A stretch of 64,000 nt of DNA from Paragordius varius (taxonomy: Eukaryota > Nematomorpha), in the NCBI GenBank assembly GCA_964247055.1, contig OZ176057.1, positions 1,612,001 to 1,676,000 on the forward strand, written 5' to 3'. The first letter of the stretch is position 1; each line of letters starts with the position of its first letter. This document shows, piece by piece, positions 14,601-22,888 of this stretch. The position numbers and the translations under genes are program-made. Below the pieces are notes generated by a model that searched no databases, was not told where the DNA came from, and was given only the letters and a program-made list of their open reading frames with translations.

Positions 14601-14830
14601 AAAACAATACCCCCCACAAAAACTGCAATGAGAAAGCAGACAAATGAGAAAATATTTAAGCCGGCTGGTGAGCTGGTATTTTCTTCAGAGATCTCTTCAT
14701 GTTCAAGAATTTCGGAATTTCTTTTCCCTTTCGTTTGGGAACGTTCCTCAGCCAAAATGGCTTCTTTATCGCTACTAATCATGTTTGAATTATTTTCTTC
14801 TGAGATCACAAACAGAGACGTTTTTTTCAT
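945..14830 (-). CDS. Membrane-anchored collagen with C4-like C-terminal domain, 12 exons, 898 aa
   Basis: Joined exons (plus coordinates, in transcript order): 14471-14830, 13527-13818, 12512-12672, 11384-11509, 10770-10895, 10182-10307, 9607-9732, 8928-9305, 8376-8555, 6762-7017, 5519-5822, 945-1206. All junctions are GT/AG and the phases agree, giving 899 codons with the stop. Domains: residues 1-57 cytoplasmic and charged; about 58-82 a hydrophobic membrane segment with no signal peptide (type II topology inferred); 83-217 a stalk containing RSKR (180-183) and REKR (199-202), both furin consensus sites; 227-673 an unbroken run of 149 Gly-X-Y triplets; 674-898 a 12-Cys domain with [21 protein letters not shown] and [15 protein letters not shown], the signature of the short-chain collagen C4-like domain of sponges and other invertebrates. 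Probably trimerises at the cell surface and is shed as a matrix protein (inference). The start is the first ATG of an open exon. Intron arrays are listed separately. Confidence 0.88.
1207..3660 (-). repeat. Intronic tandem array of exon-12 start copies (main block)
   Basis: About 17 head-to-tail units lie directly upstream of exon 12 in its own intron. Each carries up to ~47 bp like the first bases of the exon plus its acceptor (on the minus strand ACATGTTTAG then ATGTCCCGACGGGTGG), followed by ~90 bp of intron. Unit length is near 139 bp at about 1830-2530. Longer ~250-bp units alternating a good and a decayed exon copy lie at about 1190-1830 and 2760-3500. Several copies keep the acceptor AG and the exon start exactly. 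In the copies I read, translation would stop within a few codons after YLMTSLP. Confidence 0.85.
3661..4914. other. Intron segment between array blocks with unrecognised ORF remnants
   Basis: This stretch interrupts the exon-copy array. On the minus strand 4662-4862 reads as a 66-codon open frame (…[20 protein letters not shown]…), and another minus-strand frame upstream of it reads [20 protein letters not shown] and [20 protein letters not shown]. Composition is less AT-biased than the intron. It looks like decayed coding sequence of a mobile element, but I cannot name the family and I see no clean ends. Confidence 0.35.
4915..5350 (-). repeat. Outlying block of the same exon-12 start array
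   Basis: Three more, older units of the array (exon-like parts near 4950-4990, 5130-5175 and 5310-5340) lie just downstream of exon 11 and are separated from the main block by about 1.2 kb of unrelated sequence. The middle one keeps the CCACCCGTCGGGACATCTAA block. The gap suggests the array once filled the intron and was interrupted by a later insertion. Confidence 0.7.
5519..5822 (-). CDS. Collagen exon 11: middle of C4-like domain
   Basis: Contains [31 protein letters not shown] and [18 protein letters not shown], which match the conserved blocks of short-chain collagen C-termini. A Gly-rich insert ([12 protein letters not shown]) lies after NPF. Acceptor ATATAG|GTGTTC; donor TTTTAG|GTAAAT in phase 2, completed by the first base of exon 12. 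Confidence 0.87.
6021..6509. mobile_element. Tc1-like MITE (family T) with a nested MITE
   Basis: Left end CAGTAAAAGATGGGATTTAT preceded by TA; right end ATTTTTACTG. The inverted ends (consensus CAGTAAAAATTGAAATTATA) are shared with many copies in this window. In collagen intron 10. It holds a complete family-U element at 6209-6409, so it is older than that insertion. Confidence 0.65.
6209..6409. mobile_element. MITE family U (CAGTCATGTATCC ends), nested
   Basis: Hairpin-like element of ~201 bp. Left arm CAGCCATGTATTCTTTATTT, right arm the near inverse (ATAAAGGATACATGACTA), flanked by TA on both sides. Each arm also holds an inverted copy of TCGTTAAATGGGTATAAATA. Inserted inside a family-T element. 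Same family at 26110-26340 and 33800-34027. Confidence 0.75.
6762..7017 (-). CDS. Collagen exon 10: end of helix and start of C4-like domain
   Basis: Sixteen Gly-X-Y triplets (GDSGES to GKD), then DDCNCQAF and [19 protein letters not shown], the usual opening of the C4-like domain. Donor GATG|GTACGT, phase 1. The first 59 bases, with the acceptor, recur identically upstream in the intron at 7137-7195. Confidence 0.87.
7137..7195 (-). repeat. Exact copy of the start of collagen exon 10 in its upstream intron
   Basis: All 59 bases match 6959-7017, and the acceptor AG and a few intron bases are also shared. The unit (~178 bp) also repeats intron sequence (a run ATGAATGTTAGT.GGTTT). A second exact acceptor therefore lies 178 bp upstream of the real one. 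Exact identity suggests a recent event or gene conversion. Confidence 0.9.
7350..7402 (-). repeat. Decayed third copy of the exon-10 start
   Basis: The stretch reads ttttcgataaaccgggtc followed by tatcatcggcttctgggg and ends catta, aligning to the same exon start with many changes. Together with 6959-7017 and 7137-7195 it makes a three-unit array with a spacing of about 180-215 bp. Confidence 0.7.
8376..8555 (-). CDS. Collagen exon 9: 180-bp helix exon
   Basis: Twenty Gly-X-Y triplets from GPPGPRGDP to GSQGEV, the one internal helix exon that is not a multiple of 126 bp. Acceptor TTTCAG|GGACCG, donor GTG|GTAAAT, phase 0. Confidence 0.86.
8601..8652. repeat. (TA)n microsatellite
   Basis: Uninterrupted TA repeat of about 26 units in the intron after collagen exon 8. 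Similar shorter TA tracts lie at 20737-20769, 20862-20890, 49077-49102, 53021-53041 and 62275-62294. Confidence 0.95.
8928..9305 (-). CDS. Collagen exon 8: 378-bp helix exon, three fused modules
   Basis: Forty-two Gly-X-Y triplets in one exon, exactly three times the 126-bp length of exons 4-7. This suggests two introns were lost or that modules were duplicated without introns. Acceptor CATAG|GGCGCA, donor ACG|GTAAGA. It is markedly GC-richer than the flanking introns. Confidence 0.87.
9607..9732 (-). CDS. Collagen exon 7: 126-bp helix module
   Basis: Fourteen Gly-X-Y triplets from GPAGNPGSD to GPDGPI. Acceptor TTAG|GGCCCA, donor ATT|GTAAGT, phase 0 at both ends. Rich in GAD/GQD triplets. 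Confidence 0.87.
10182..10307 (-). CDS. Collagen exon 6: 126-bp helix module
   Basis: Fourteen Gly-X-Y triplets from GAAGAPGQD to GKPGPK. Acceptor TTAG|GGTGCA, donor AAG|GTAAAA, phase 0 at both ends. Confidence 0.87.
10770..10895 (-). CDS. Collagen exon 5: 126-bp helix module
   Basis: Fourteen Gly-X-Y triplets from GDSGAPGNP to GRPGFR. Acceptor TTTCAG|GGCGAT, donor AGA|GTATTT, phase 0 at both ends. Confidence 0.85.
11384..11509 (-). CDS. Collagen exon 4: 126-bp helix module
   Basis: Fourteen Gly-X-Y triplets from GPGGDRGRD to GADGEP. Acceptor ACAG|GGACCC, donor CCG|GTATAT, phase 0 at both ends. Confidence 0.85.
11767..11910. mobile_element. MITE family X hairpin
   Basis: Inverted arms: left GGTTGCTTATTTCACACTAT with AGTTGGGCAATTTGCA, right AAGTGTGAAATAGGCAACCA with TAAAATGCATAC. 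Second copy at 47010-47200 with the same arms. In collagen intron 3. It has no coding capacity. Confidence 0.7.
12512..12672 (-). CDS. Collagen exon 3: start of the triple helix
   Basis: Begins [10 protein letters not shown], a Cys-containing knot just before the helix, then 15 Gly-X-Y triplets. Acceptor TTTTAG|CTGATT, donor CCA|GTATGA, ends in phase 0. All following helix exons begin with a glycine codon. Confidence 0.85.
12961..13170. mobile_element. Tc1-like MITE (family T)
   Basis: Starts CAGTAAAAATTGAAATAATC and ends with its inverse (GTCTGTAAAATTTTAATTTT then ATTG), flanked by TA on both sides, 210 bp. No open frame. In collagen intron 2. Confidence 0.75.
13527..13818 (-). CDS. Collagen exon 2: extracellular stalk with two furin-like sites
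   Basis: Acceptor GTAG|TCTGGG, donor GCAG|GTACTA (phase 1). Codes a polar, charged stalk, including RSKR and REKR, 19 residues apart. RX(K/R)R is the furin consensus; cleavage would release the collagen part from the membrane. A short coiled-coil-like stretch ([20 protein letters not shown]) precedes them and could nucleate trimer formation. Confidence 0.8.
13842..14065. mobile_element. Degraded Tc1-like MITE (family T)
   Basis: Good left end after TA (CAGTAAAAATTGAAATTATA, then CGGACAAAGC); the right end is decayed and its limit is approximate. Lies in collagen intron 1, close to the exon-2 acceptor. Confidence 0.55.
14471..14830 (-). CDS. Collagen exon 1: cytoplasmic tail and membrane anchor
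   Basis: Codes residues 1-120. The hydrophobic stretch [19 protein letters not shown] follows an acidic, Ser-rich tail and lies too far in to be an ordinary signal peptide, so I read it as a signal anchor. After it come a short heptad-like stretch ([11 protein letters not shown]) and donor AAG|GTTTCA in phase 0. Any 5' UTR upstream of 14830 is not resolved. Confidence 0.8.
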
Positions 14831-15131
14831 ACACTGTATGCATAAAAACAGAATTTTTTTATTTTATTTTTTTCAAAAACCGATTGTTAATATAATTCAC
14901 TCTATAAAGAAAGATGTGAACAATATAAAAAACGAAAGAGTGACGTTAACGACTAGAATATGTCAGAGTAATACAAATTTCATTAAATGTTGTATAAGGA
15001 CAATAAGTTTTCAGAAAAAGCTTAGGAATCACATAAATATAGACCAATCATTTTGTGGAGGAATAATATTAATTTTTCCAATGTTAAAGTACATGAAGCT
15101 AAAAAGGTTATTAGGTGACATATTTGCCTAA

Positions 15132-15928
15132 ACAAGTCATGAGGGTCAAATCTTTTGCCTTATAACTTGACCTTTCAAACTATATAAAAAATGCTATACA
15201 GACAAAATGTTATCATAAGACAAATAATTTTTCAAAAGAACTCCGTAGTTTTTTTCAACTAGTTTTTTTAGTAACTTTTTATTTTAAATTGCCAAATATG
15301 AAATTAAGGTTTGAAAAGGTAGGGTTGTCATCTTAAAAAATTATTTGTCTATTAATTTTCAATTTTTGTCTGTATAAATAGAATATTCAAAAATATACAG
15401 AAAATACTAAAATCTAAAGTTTAAGTACCTATCGTTATCGTAAGAATAAATATTTGAGAATATATTCAAAATTTATAGAAAAAAAGTTTGGTAAAAAAAT
15501 CTTTTATCAAAAAAATAAAAATATGCGGATTGTTGAAAAAATTTAGGCTTTATATATTTTTTTGTTCGTAATTAAGGTGAAAAATAATTTGATTTTATTT
15601 TATTCAATGTTTTTATTCCGCATAAAGCTGATGGCATATTAATTAACTAACCCCAAAAATTAATTTATTCTCAAACAATTATCTAACCTTTAACCTAATC
15701 CCCACATTATACTTAAAATAATACTTAAAAATATTAATTTAACGCCCAAATTATCTTTTTAAATCAAGCAAAATATTTTCTACGCCTTATGTGTTATCTT
15801 TTTACATAAGTCAAGAGAATGAAATTATCATTAAATCTGTGCAAAAATTAAAAATCCGCCCATAAAATATCATTTTTTCTAATGATTGAAATATAATTAA
15901 CCTTAAGAGATATATTTTCCATTTATGC

Positions 15929-15960
<32 letters not shown>

Positions 15961-16700
15961 TCGAATAATAAGTTCTATTATTTGATTATAATAATATGTA
16001 ACCCCAGAATTATTTCAATATTAGTTTAAGGTATATTATAGTTTTGAAAATTTTGGAACTGACACTGGTTAAAAAACTTATTTGGATTAATAAAAAAAAT
16101 ATGATATAATTATTTATATACAGTAAAAATTGAAATTATACGAACAAAACGTAAAAATATAAACATTTTTCAATTACTGTCGGCAGTTAAATCTAAGAAA
16201 ATCATTTTTTTCATCATTACAAGTCAAATAAATTGAAATATTTTCCATTCGGCTGAGTTATTATTGACCACTTTAGTTTTTTAAATAGCTAAAAAGGTTT
16301 TTAAAATTTTTTATAAAAAACACTGTTGTGTACTAGCAAAATGTAAAATTTTTTGTAACAGACATATATAAATCCTTTTTTAGTCAATTAAACCTAAATT
16401 ACCAATAAAGGTCCATTACCGCATAATATTCAACGTTTTTGATAATTAAATATTTTTTCTTATTATTTAAATACATAAGATATGATAATTAGATTTTTAA
16501 TAAAGATTTTTATTAAAGTCTACATTTATTCCAACACTCATGATTGTAATTCCAATTTGCATTTTTATACAAAAATAATAATATTTGGTGTATTTTTTAC
16601 ATTTTTTAAATAAAAATTAAAAAATACAGGCAGTGTTAAAAATAATAAATATTTTTAAAAGACAACCCTTTTGTACTTAATTTATCCTACATATAAATAT
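15132..16700. other. Intergenic spacer upstream of the collagen gene
   Basis: AT-rich, no credible exons. Contains two degraded family-T MITE pieces (about 15190-15375 and from 16121, where CAGTAAAAATTGAAATTATA follows TA) and a short TA tract near 15935-15960. The collagen promoter probably lies at its left end, but no core-promoter motif could be picked out. Confidence 0.5.
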
Positions 16701-16701
16701 A

Positions 16702-17038
16702 CCATTTACAGTTCAAATTCATTAAACAATTCAAATTCTTGAACAATTCAAATTCACTCTCCAACAATTCAAATCCCTCGAACAATTCAAAATCACCCTA
16801 GAAGAAATTATGTGTTTTTAAGATTAAAAATAACCTATATTTTTTTATATAAAAAAAAATAAAATTACCTGTAAAATATATATAATATTGAAAAAATAAT
16901 AAACTATGCCATAAGAATATATTTTATATTAATGATGAGTTATATTACCCCGAAAACACAAAATTTATTTTTAGCGTGAATTTGAATTGTTCGAGAGTTA
17001 ATTTAAATTGTTCAAGGGTGAATTTGACTTGGAAATGG
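16702..17038. mobile_element. MITE family V (CCATTTACAGTTCAAATTCA ends)
   Basis: A 337-bp element flanked by TA. Left arm CCATTTACAGTTCAAATTCA followed by repeats of a CAATTCAAATT motif; the right arm is the imperfect inverse ending AAATGG. The arms contain internal short tandem repeats of about 20 bp (…ACAATTCAAAT…). Other copies: 23665-23735 (partial), 59740-59987, 61843-62273, and a degraded one near 63355-63610. Confidence 0.8.
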
Positions 17039-17584
17039 TATACTATCAACATAATTTTTTTAAATTAGAGGTTGCTTAGGTCAAAAGCAGGGATGAAAAG
17101 CCAAAATGGTGCCTAAATTACTCACAATTTGGGGGAACAATGCTTAAAATGATTGAATAAATGATTATTGCTATGAATTGTATAAAAAATTTATATTTAT
17201 TTTTTTGAGCTTTTGTCAAAATCATACACCACTACTTCCGCTTTTGGTGAACATTATTCAAAGAAAGAAATAATTATTAACGTAATATAATAAGTAAATA
17301 TGTAAAGGTTAAATAAGAAAAAAAGTTTTATTTTTTACCGCCTCATTGAAAGTGTTTTGATTCAAATTTGATCGAAATTGCGATATTTTGTAATTACAAG
17401 TGTTTCTCTGAAAATGTTAAATCATAATTAATTAATTTGTTAACATAATTAACACTTTGATTCAATTTAGGGTATCTAAATACCCCAAACTAGATTAAAA
17501 TCAAAATAATTAAATAATTACAAAAGGAAACCGTCCTAATTTAAATTTGTGTTTTTATCCTAATAAAAATTATATAAAAAGCTA

Positions 17585-17995
17585 AATATCATGTCAAACT
17601 ACTTCGACGCCATTTTTATTTTGCTAAATTTTTGCAAAATATCGTGTTCATTTATTTTTAAAGGTATTATTGAAACTACATTTTATTTAAATCACATCAG
17701 AATTAGAAAAAGTGATTTATTTTATATTAATTTTGAATTCAATGCACACATGTCACGTTGACTAAATTTCAAACTTTGGGTTTTACCTTAAAATAAGTAA
17801 TATCAAGTATTTTTGAATTATGTTTTTATATATTCCGGTTTATTAGTGTCATATAAATGCAATATTTTGCCATGGTTTAGATTCCTTCCATATTTTTTAA
17901 ATTATTTAATTTTATTCAGGCCAGGGTATCCAACTACCCCAAATCGAAATACTAAAAAGAATGTGTTGTATTTGTATCCAAGTGTTAATGACACA
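17585..17995. repeat. Old diverged copy of part of the 7.5-kb duplicated block
   Basis: Aligns along its length with about 27232-27610 and the matching part of the second unit. Shared blocks: ACTACTTCGACGCCATTTT, TTGACTAAATTT, GAATGTGTTGTAT and ATCCAAGT. Many substitutions and small indels, so it is much older than the tandem pair. Confidence 0.65.
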
Positions 17996-20726
17996 ACAAA
18001 TATTTAGTTGACGCTCCTTGATAATTGGGGGTATAAAATATCTTTATAAAATTAAATATATATTATCTGATAAATTATTATATCAGTGTTATGGTACTTT
18101 AGGGTTTAAAATATATGTAAATTAAGAACACATTTATTGCTATATTTATGGTAGATGCTTTGTAACATAGAGTTTACGATAAAATTTTTCGATGCTATAT
18201 AAAAAAATGGACTAGTAGTTCCTAAATATTTATGCAAAAATTTCGAGAAGCGTGATAAGAATTACAAGTATATTATATGATAGATTATGAATGAAAAAAT
18301 TATTATGAAAAAATTAAACTAATTTTATGCAAAATTATGTTGAGAGTTATTCGGTTATTTGACGTACATGGAAACGGTATTATATTACATTGCCAACTTT
18401 TAGAGCCATGATAAGATTTTTATTGTACGAAGCTTAAAATACTGGAAAAGAAAATTATTTAAAGGAAATATAATGATTTTGTCATTTGGATTTTGGTGTA
18501 TATTAGTTTTTTCATAAATATAGAATGAGATATTTTTATTAAAATGTTTTATAAGGAGTCATTGAATTAGGGATTTTTTCAATATTTTTAAGTTAAATAA
18601 ATAGGATAGTTAGCATGTATAAATATGGGGTACACGAATTGTAATCAATATTTTATTTTTTTACAATACTCTTTTATGAAATTATTAAATAGTATTAAGT
18701 TTTTTTTGGATTCGAATATGACAAATTGCAATTTTTTCCTATTACCTGTAAGTTCTTCAAAGACCCTCTGAACTATTTATAATCTTAACTCTATATTTTG
18801 TGTTAAGGAAATCCTATAGAATATATTAAAATTTCGTTGACGTGTTTTTTTGTATAAATTCTATTCGGCCTGTGCCACAAGAATGCGATTTTGTAATTTT
18901 GGCTAATAGTAAAAAAATTAAATGGCTTTTTTTCTAGATTGTCATCCTTTATATTTGGTATCTTTATATAGAAGCTTTTAATTGCCAAATATGAATCATG
19001 AATAGAGCACACACCCCTAGAACCAGTTGAAAAATTAAATATTTTATCTCCACCTTCCTTTTTTATAAAACAACCTGGTTCCGGTTCCAATATGATCCAA
19101 TTTGTCGACTTGTATGCGCAAATTTAAGGTCGTCCCAGAACCTTCATACACCCTAGTTTTTACGCCCCAACCTCATTTTGAGAACCACTGCTTTAGATGC
19201 ATGGACCTGCAAAACGGTTTGTTGGATGTTAACCGAGAAAGACTAATATTTGCGAAACAAGGCGAGAAGACTGTAATAATACTACAAACCGATATTGTTT
19301 GAAAGCAACTGGTATCAAATGCTGCGTCAAAAAAATAAGTAGGTATGCGTTGTACAAAAAAAGAAGGTCGGTGCAGTGTCTTTTAGATAATATATGGATT
19401 GTATAGCCATATCAATTTTTTATGTTAATATATATTAAAATGTTCTGTTCCCATTATAAAATAATTAAATTATACTCCAAATCAAATAATTTAATATTAG
19501 TTAACACTTATAGCATTTTGGGGTGGTATAATACACCAGGGCAAGTTAAAACTTTAATAAACTATTTTTAGCATGGGGAATTCAAAAATATACCTTTTTA
19601 GCCTTTCAGGCGCATGATGCATTTTTTGAAATGTAAAATTGTAAAAAATCATCTCAAACTTTTTTGCCGCTTTCTCTTATTTTTTTAAATAGACAAATGC
19701 ACCTTGGCCTGACATATCAAAATATGGATATCACATGACATACATTTAAAAACAAAAATTTTTATGGTTAATTTGAATATTTTTTTTAAAGGATTTACAA
19801 AATAATAGGTATGGTATCTATAGAGCCATGGGGGAAACAGTTAAGAACGCTTTTTTTACATAATATAATCGCTAAACGTTTATTACACCTCGATTCCCAA
19901 TTAAATATATATCGTATTGTATTTTTGGGATAAACACATTTAAAAACTGTTTTTAAATGGTCCAGAATCATATATAATAAACAATTTTTTTAATATATTC
20001 TAATTTTTTTGTGCAGTATGACATTTTGAAGTAGTTTCCTACCCCAGAATATTAAGTGGTAAACAAACTGTTGTTTTATAAGTTGTTTTGGAAAATATTA
20101 TTAAATTTCTTCTTATGTATCAAATATAAAAACTTAAATATTTTAAACAGTTCCTCGATTTCAAAATCTCAGATACAGCTCCAAAACACGATCCAAACGA
20201 GCTGATATTATTATCATTAAATATCAAAGAATTGTATTTTTTTTTATAGTTAAATTTTTTAACGATGTAAAAAAATAACAAAAAATGGCGACAAAAATTA
20301 AGATGAGGAGTCTAAGAGGGTAACATGAACGGTTCTGGAACCCTTGCTCTGCTAGGAGAACCGGAAAAGTTATAAAATTTTGAGATTTTAAAACATGTTT
20401 TGTTTATTAAGAAACAACTATACGAAATGTAAAGAACAGGAACCGGAACCAGTAAAAATTACCCGTTTTAGAATAAGTTCTATATAGACCAAGTTAATTT
20501 TATGGCTAAGATTTGAGTATTGCTCTCATATATTATAATTTAAACATCTGATAAACTTTATGATGCGTTGGAAAAAACGTTGGGTTTGCTATATAAGATT
20601 TTGCGTTTGCTTAAAAAAATGTTGTCTTTGCATAAAAAAATGTTGCTTTTAATTGAAAAAAAATGTTACGCTTGGTTGAAAAAATGTTGCCTCTGACTGA
20701 AAAGTACATAAATTATAAATAAATGA

Positions 20727-20772
<46 letters not shown>

Positions 20773-20856
20773 CGACCAGATTGGAAAAAGTCCATTAGGC
20801 GTCATACTCTGCACACAAAAATTGGGCAGATAGGCTTTGTTTGAAAAATCTCAATT

Positions 20857-20893
<37 letters not shown>

Positions 20894-21623
20894 TCGGTAC
20901 AGTCGTAATAAAAAGGCTATACTTTCAAAATAAATATACAATCATACTAAATTGAATAACGTATAATATTAAAGAATATCATTTTTGACTAAAATGTTAA
21001 CAATGTTTTACAAAACACACTAAAACACCTAAATTTATAATATAAAGATTGGACTTCTAGTTAATGACATGTCATCATACATGACAAAGAATTAGTTGAA
21101 CACAATACTAAAAAAGGAGAAAGACATTATCACTGTGTGCAAAAAAATTGTTAGAAAATTTTTTTTTTCATAGATAGCTTATGACCAGCGAAATAGTTTG
21201 CCAAAAAAAATTTTAGTTGTTGACGACCTTGTTTTTGAAATATTTAACTGATAAAGGAAATAGCATGGGAAAGAGGCAACTGGAGAGACCTAGTCATTTT
21301 AATTTTCAAGAGGTTAAACTCTTAAGGAATTACCCACCTACCTACCCACCTACTAATAAAAATTAGGGTATAAAATAGAAACTCATAATTACAACTGATG
21401 AATGAGGAGTAATTATGAACTATATGTAATATACTTCAATAAAAAAATAAAAAATAAATGTAAATAATTATTAAAAAGGCTCTGCGGGGATTTTTAAATT
21501 AATGAATGAACCTCCGACTTCATCTAAAACTAATCTTTTAGATACTAGGATACGCCTTAAAGTTTCGAGAATTTTTGCCAAAGCATTTATCATTCCTTTT
21601 CAATCCTTAGTACAACAACAGAT
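17996..21623. other. Gene-poor spacer before the tandem duplication
   Basis: AT-rich. Apart from the hAT end, two TA tracts and a piece near 21160-21260 that resembles 26620-26700 (shared CTTATGACCAGCG), I see no gene. The piece suggests this spacer is the remains of an older copy of the duplicated block. Open frames of 60-95 codons near 18803-19302 have no recognisable motifs. Confidence 0.5.
19085..19190. mobile_element. Right end of a decayed hAT-type element
   Basis: Ends CATTTTGAGAACCACTG followed by CTTTAGAT. CAGTGGTTCTCAAA is a well-known hAT terminal sequence and NTNTAGAN is a typical hAT target. I found no matching left end, so the left limit is arbitrary. Confidence 0.4.
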
Positions 21624-22661
21624 AAATGTAGTATTTGAAGGTTTGTTTCTATATAAAAAGATACAAAGGGCATCAAAATTATAATATAAAATATTCTGAA
21701 TAAATAAAATCGATAGAGTTTTTTATCCATGTATTGCGTAAAAAAATTTTTCAAATGTGCAGCAAGGGTTTGCAAAATTATTTTTTTGGTATAAGGTGCC
21801 GAATCCTTTCGTTATTCAGCTAAAATATTTATAGCGATATATTGGTGTATGTAATTAAAAACAGCCTTATCATTTTTTGGTTCCATTTCTCTGCCGATTG
21901 GATTTTTTGAATACTTATAGTAGAAAAAATCCCCAAAAAAGCTTTTTAATATTAATTGATTTTAAATTAATTTTTATCGGGAAGACATAAAATATTAACG
22001 CGTTTTCTTCAATCATCGTTTATCCATCTAATAATAAAATATTTGATTAAGAATTATTTTATCTTTTTCAAGATAACGAAAATATTAGCTCTAGTATCAA
22101 TACTTTTATATAGATGTGCGTATTGTATTATATTCTTTATACAGTAAAGAACAGTCACTCTTTATGTCCACTTTTAAAAAATATTAATTTACTCAATTGT
22201 ATAGTTTAATTGGCTTAAATCTTAGTTGTCACGCGCTTATGATATGCAGGTAAGAAACGTATATTGTTGTGAAGTAAATCAACCTTATCACTGCGTAGTG
22301 AATTCGTCTATGGTAAAATCGTTTAAACGATGATTTTTAACAGATACACACCCTTTCTTAATTTTGAATGTTTAAACTACAAAATACTATTAAAAAATCA
22401 ACAAATATAACTAAAATGACCAGTCAAATTAATTAATCTAGAAAAGTAAAACAATGAAATTCATTAATAAAAATTAATCACTCCAATTCAGAGCTATTTA
22501 GATTTAGTCCAAATACTTCTAAATTTTGGATATTAATAGTTTATTAAATATATACAGCATAAAATTTTGATTTACAACACCATACTCATTATTTATTTTT
22601 CGATAAAAACTAAATTAATATAATTTTTAATCTCTTTATTTAAAACGAAACCCATTGGGAT

Positions 22662-22888
22662 TTAGGACCTATCCATAGGTCTAACATATAATTTATAATG
22701 ATTATTAATTAATCCAAGACGATCTCCAGCCGACAAAAGCAAGTTTCTACAAGAATTCGCGCTACAATAGGTCGCATACTGGTATTGATAATGAGCATTA
22801 TACACTATCATTTTAGTACTATGTTGATTTGGTAAGAGATATGATTTAATTTGATCCCAGGTAGTTGCACGATTGTTCCATTCAATAT
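22662..22888 (-). CDS. Glycoprotein A exon 5 with stop
   Basis: Acceptor TTTCAG|ATATTG. Contains DIEWNNRATTWDQIKSYLL and the two closely spaced cysteines CSANSC, then the stop at 22662-22664. Confidence 0.74.

Noticed and set aside
14628-15131. Plus-strand open frame of 167 codons
   Set aside because: Its first third is the complement of collagen exon 1 and the rest is AT-rich spacer with no motifs.
18803-19302. Open frames of 95 and 66 codons on opposite strands
   Set aside because: No recognisable domain, no splice context, and a hAT end inside the region. Probably chance or transposon remains.
19080-20470. Recurring words like AACCGGTTCTGG / GGAACCGGAACC near 19080, 20340, 20440 and 63245
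   Set aside because: They suggest a transposon end family, but I could not find paired ends or target duplications, so I did not call elements.
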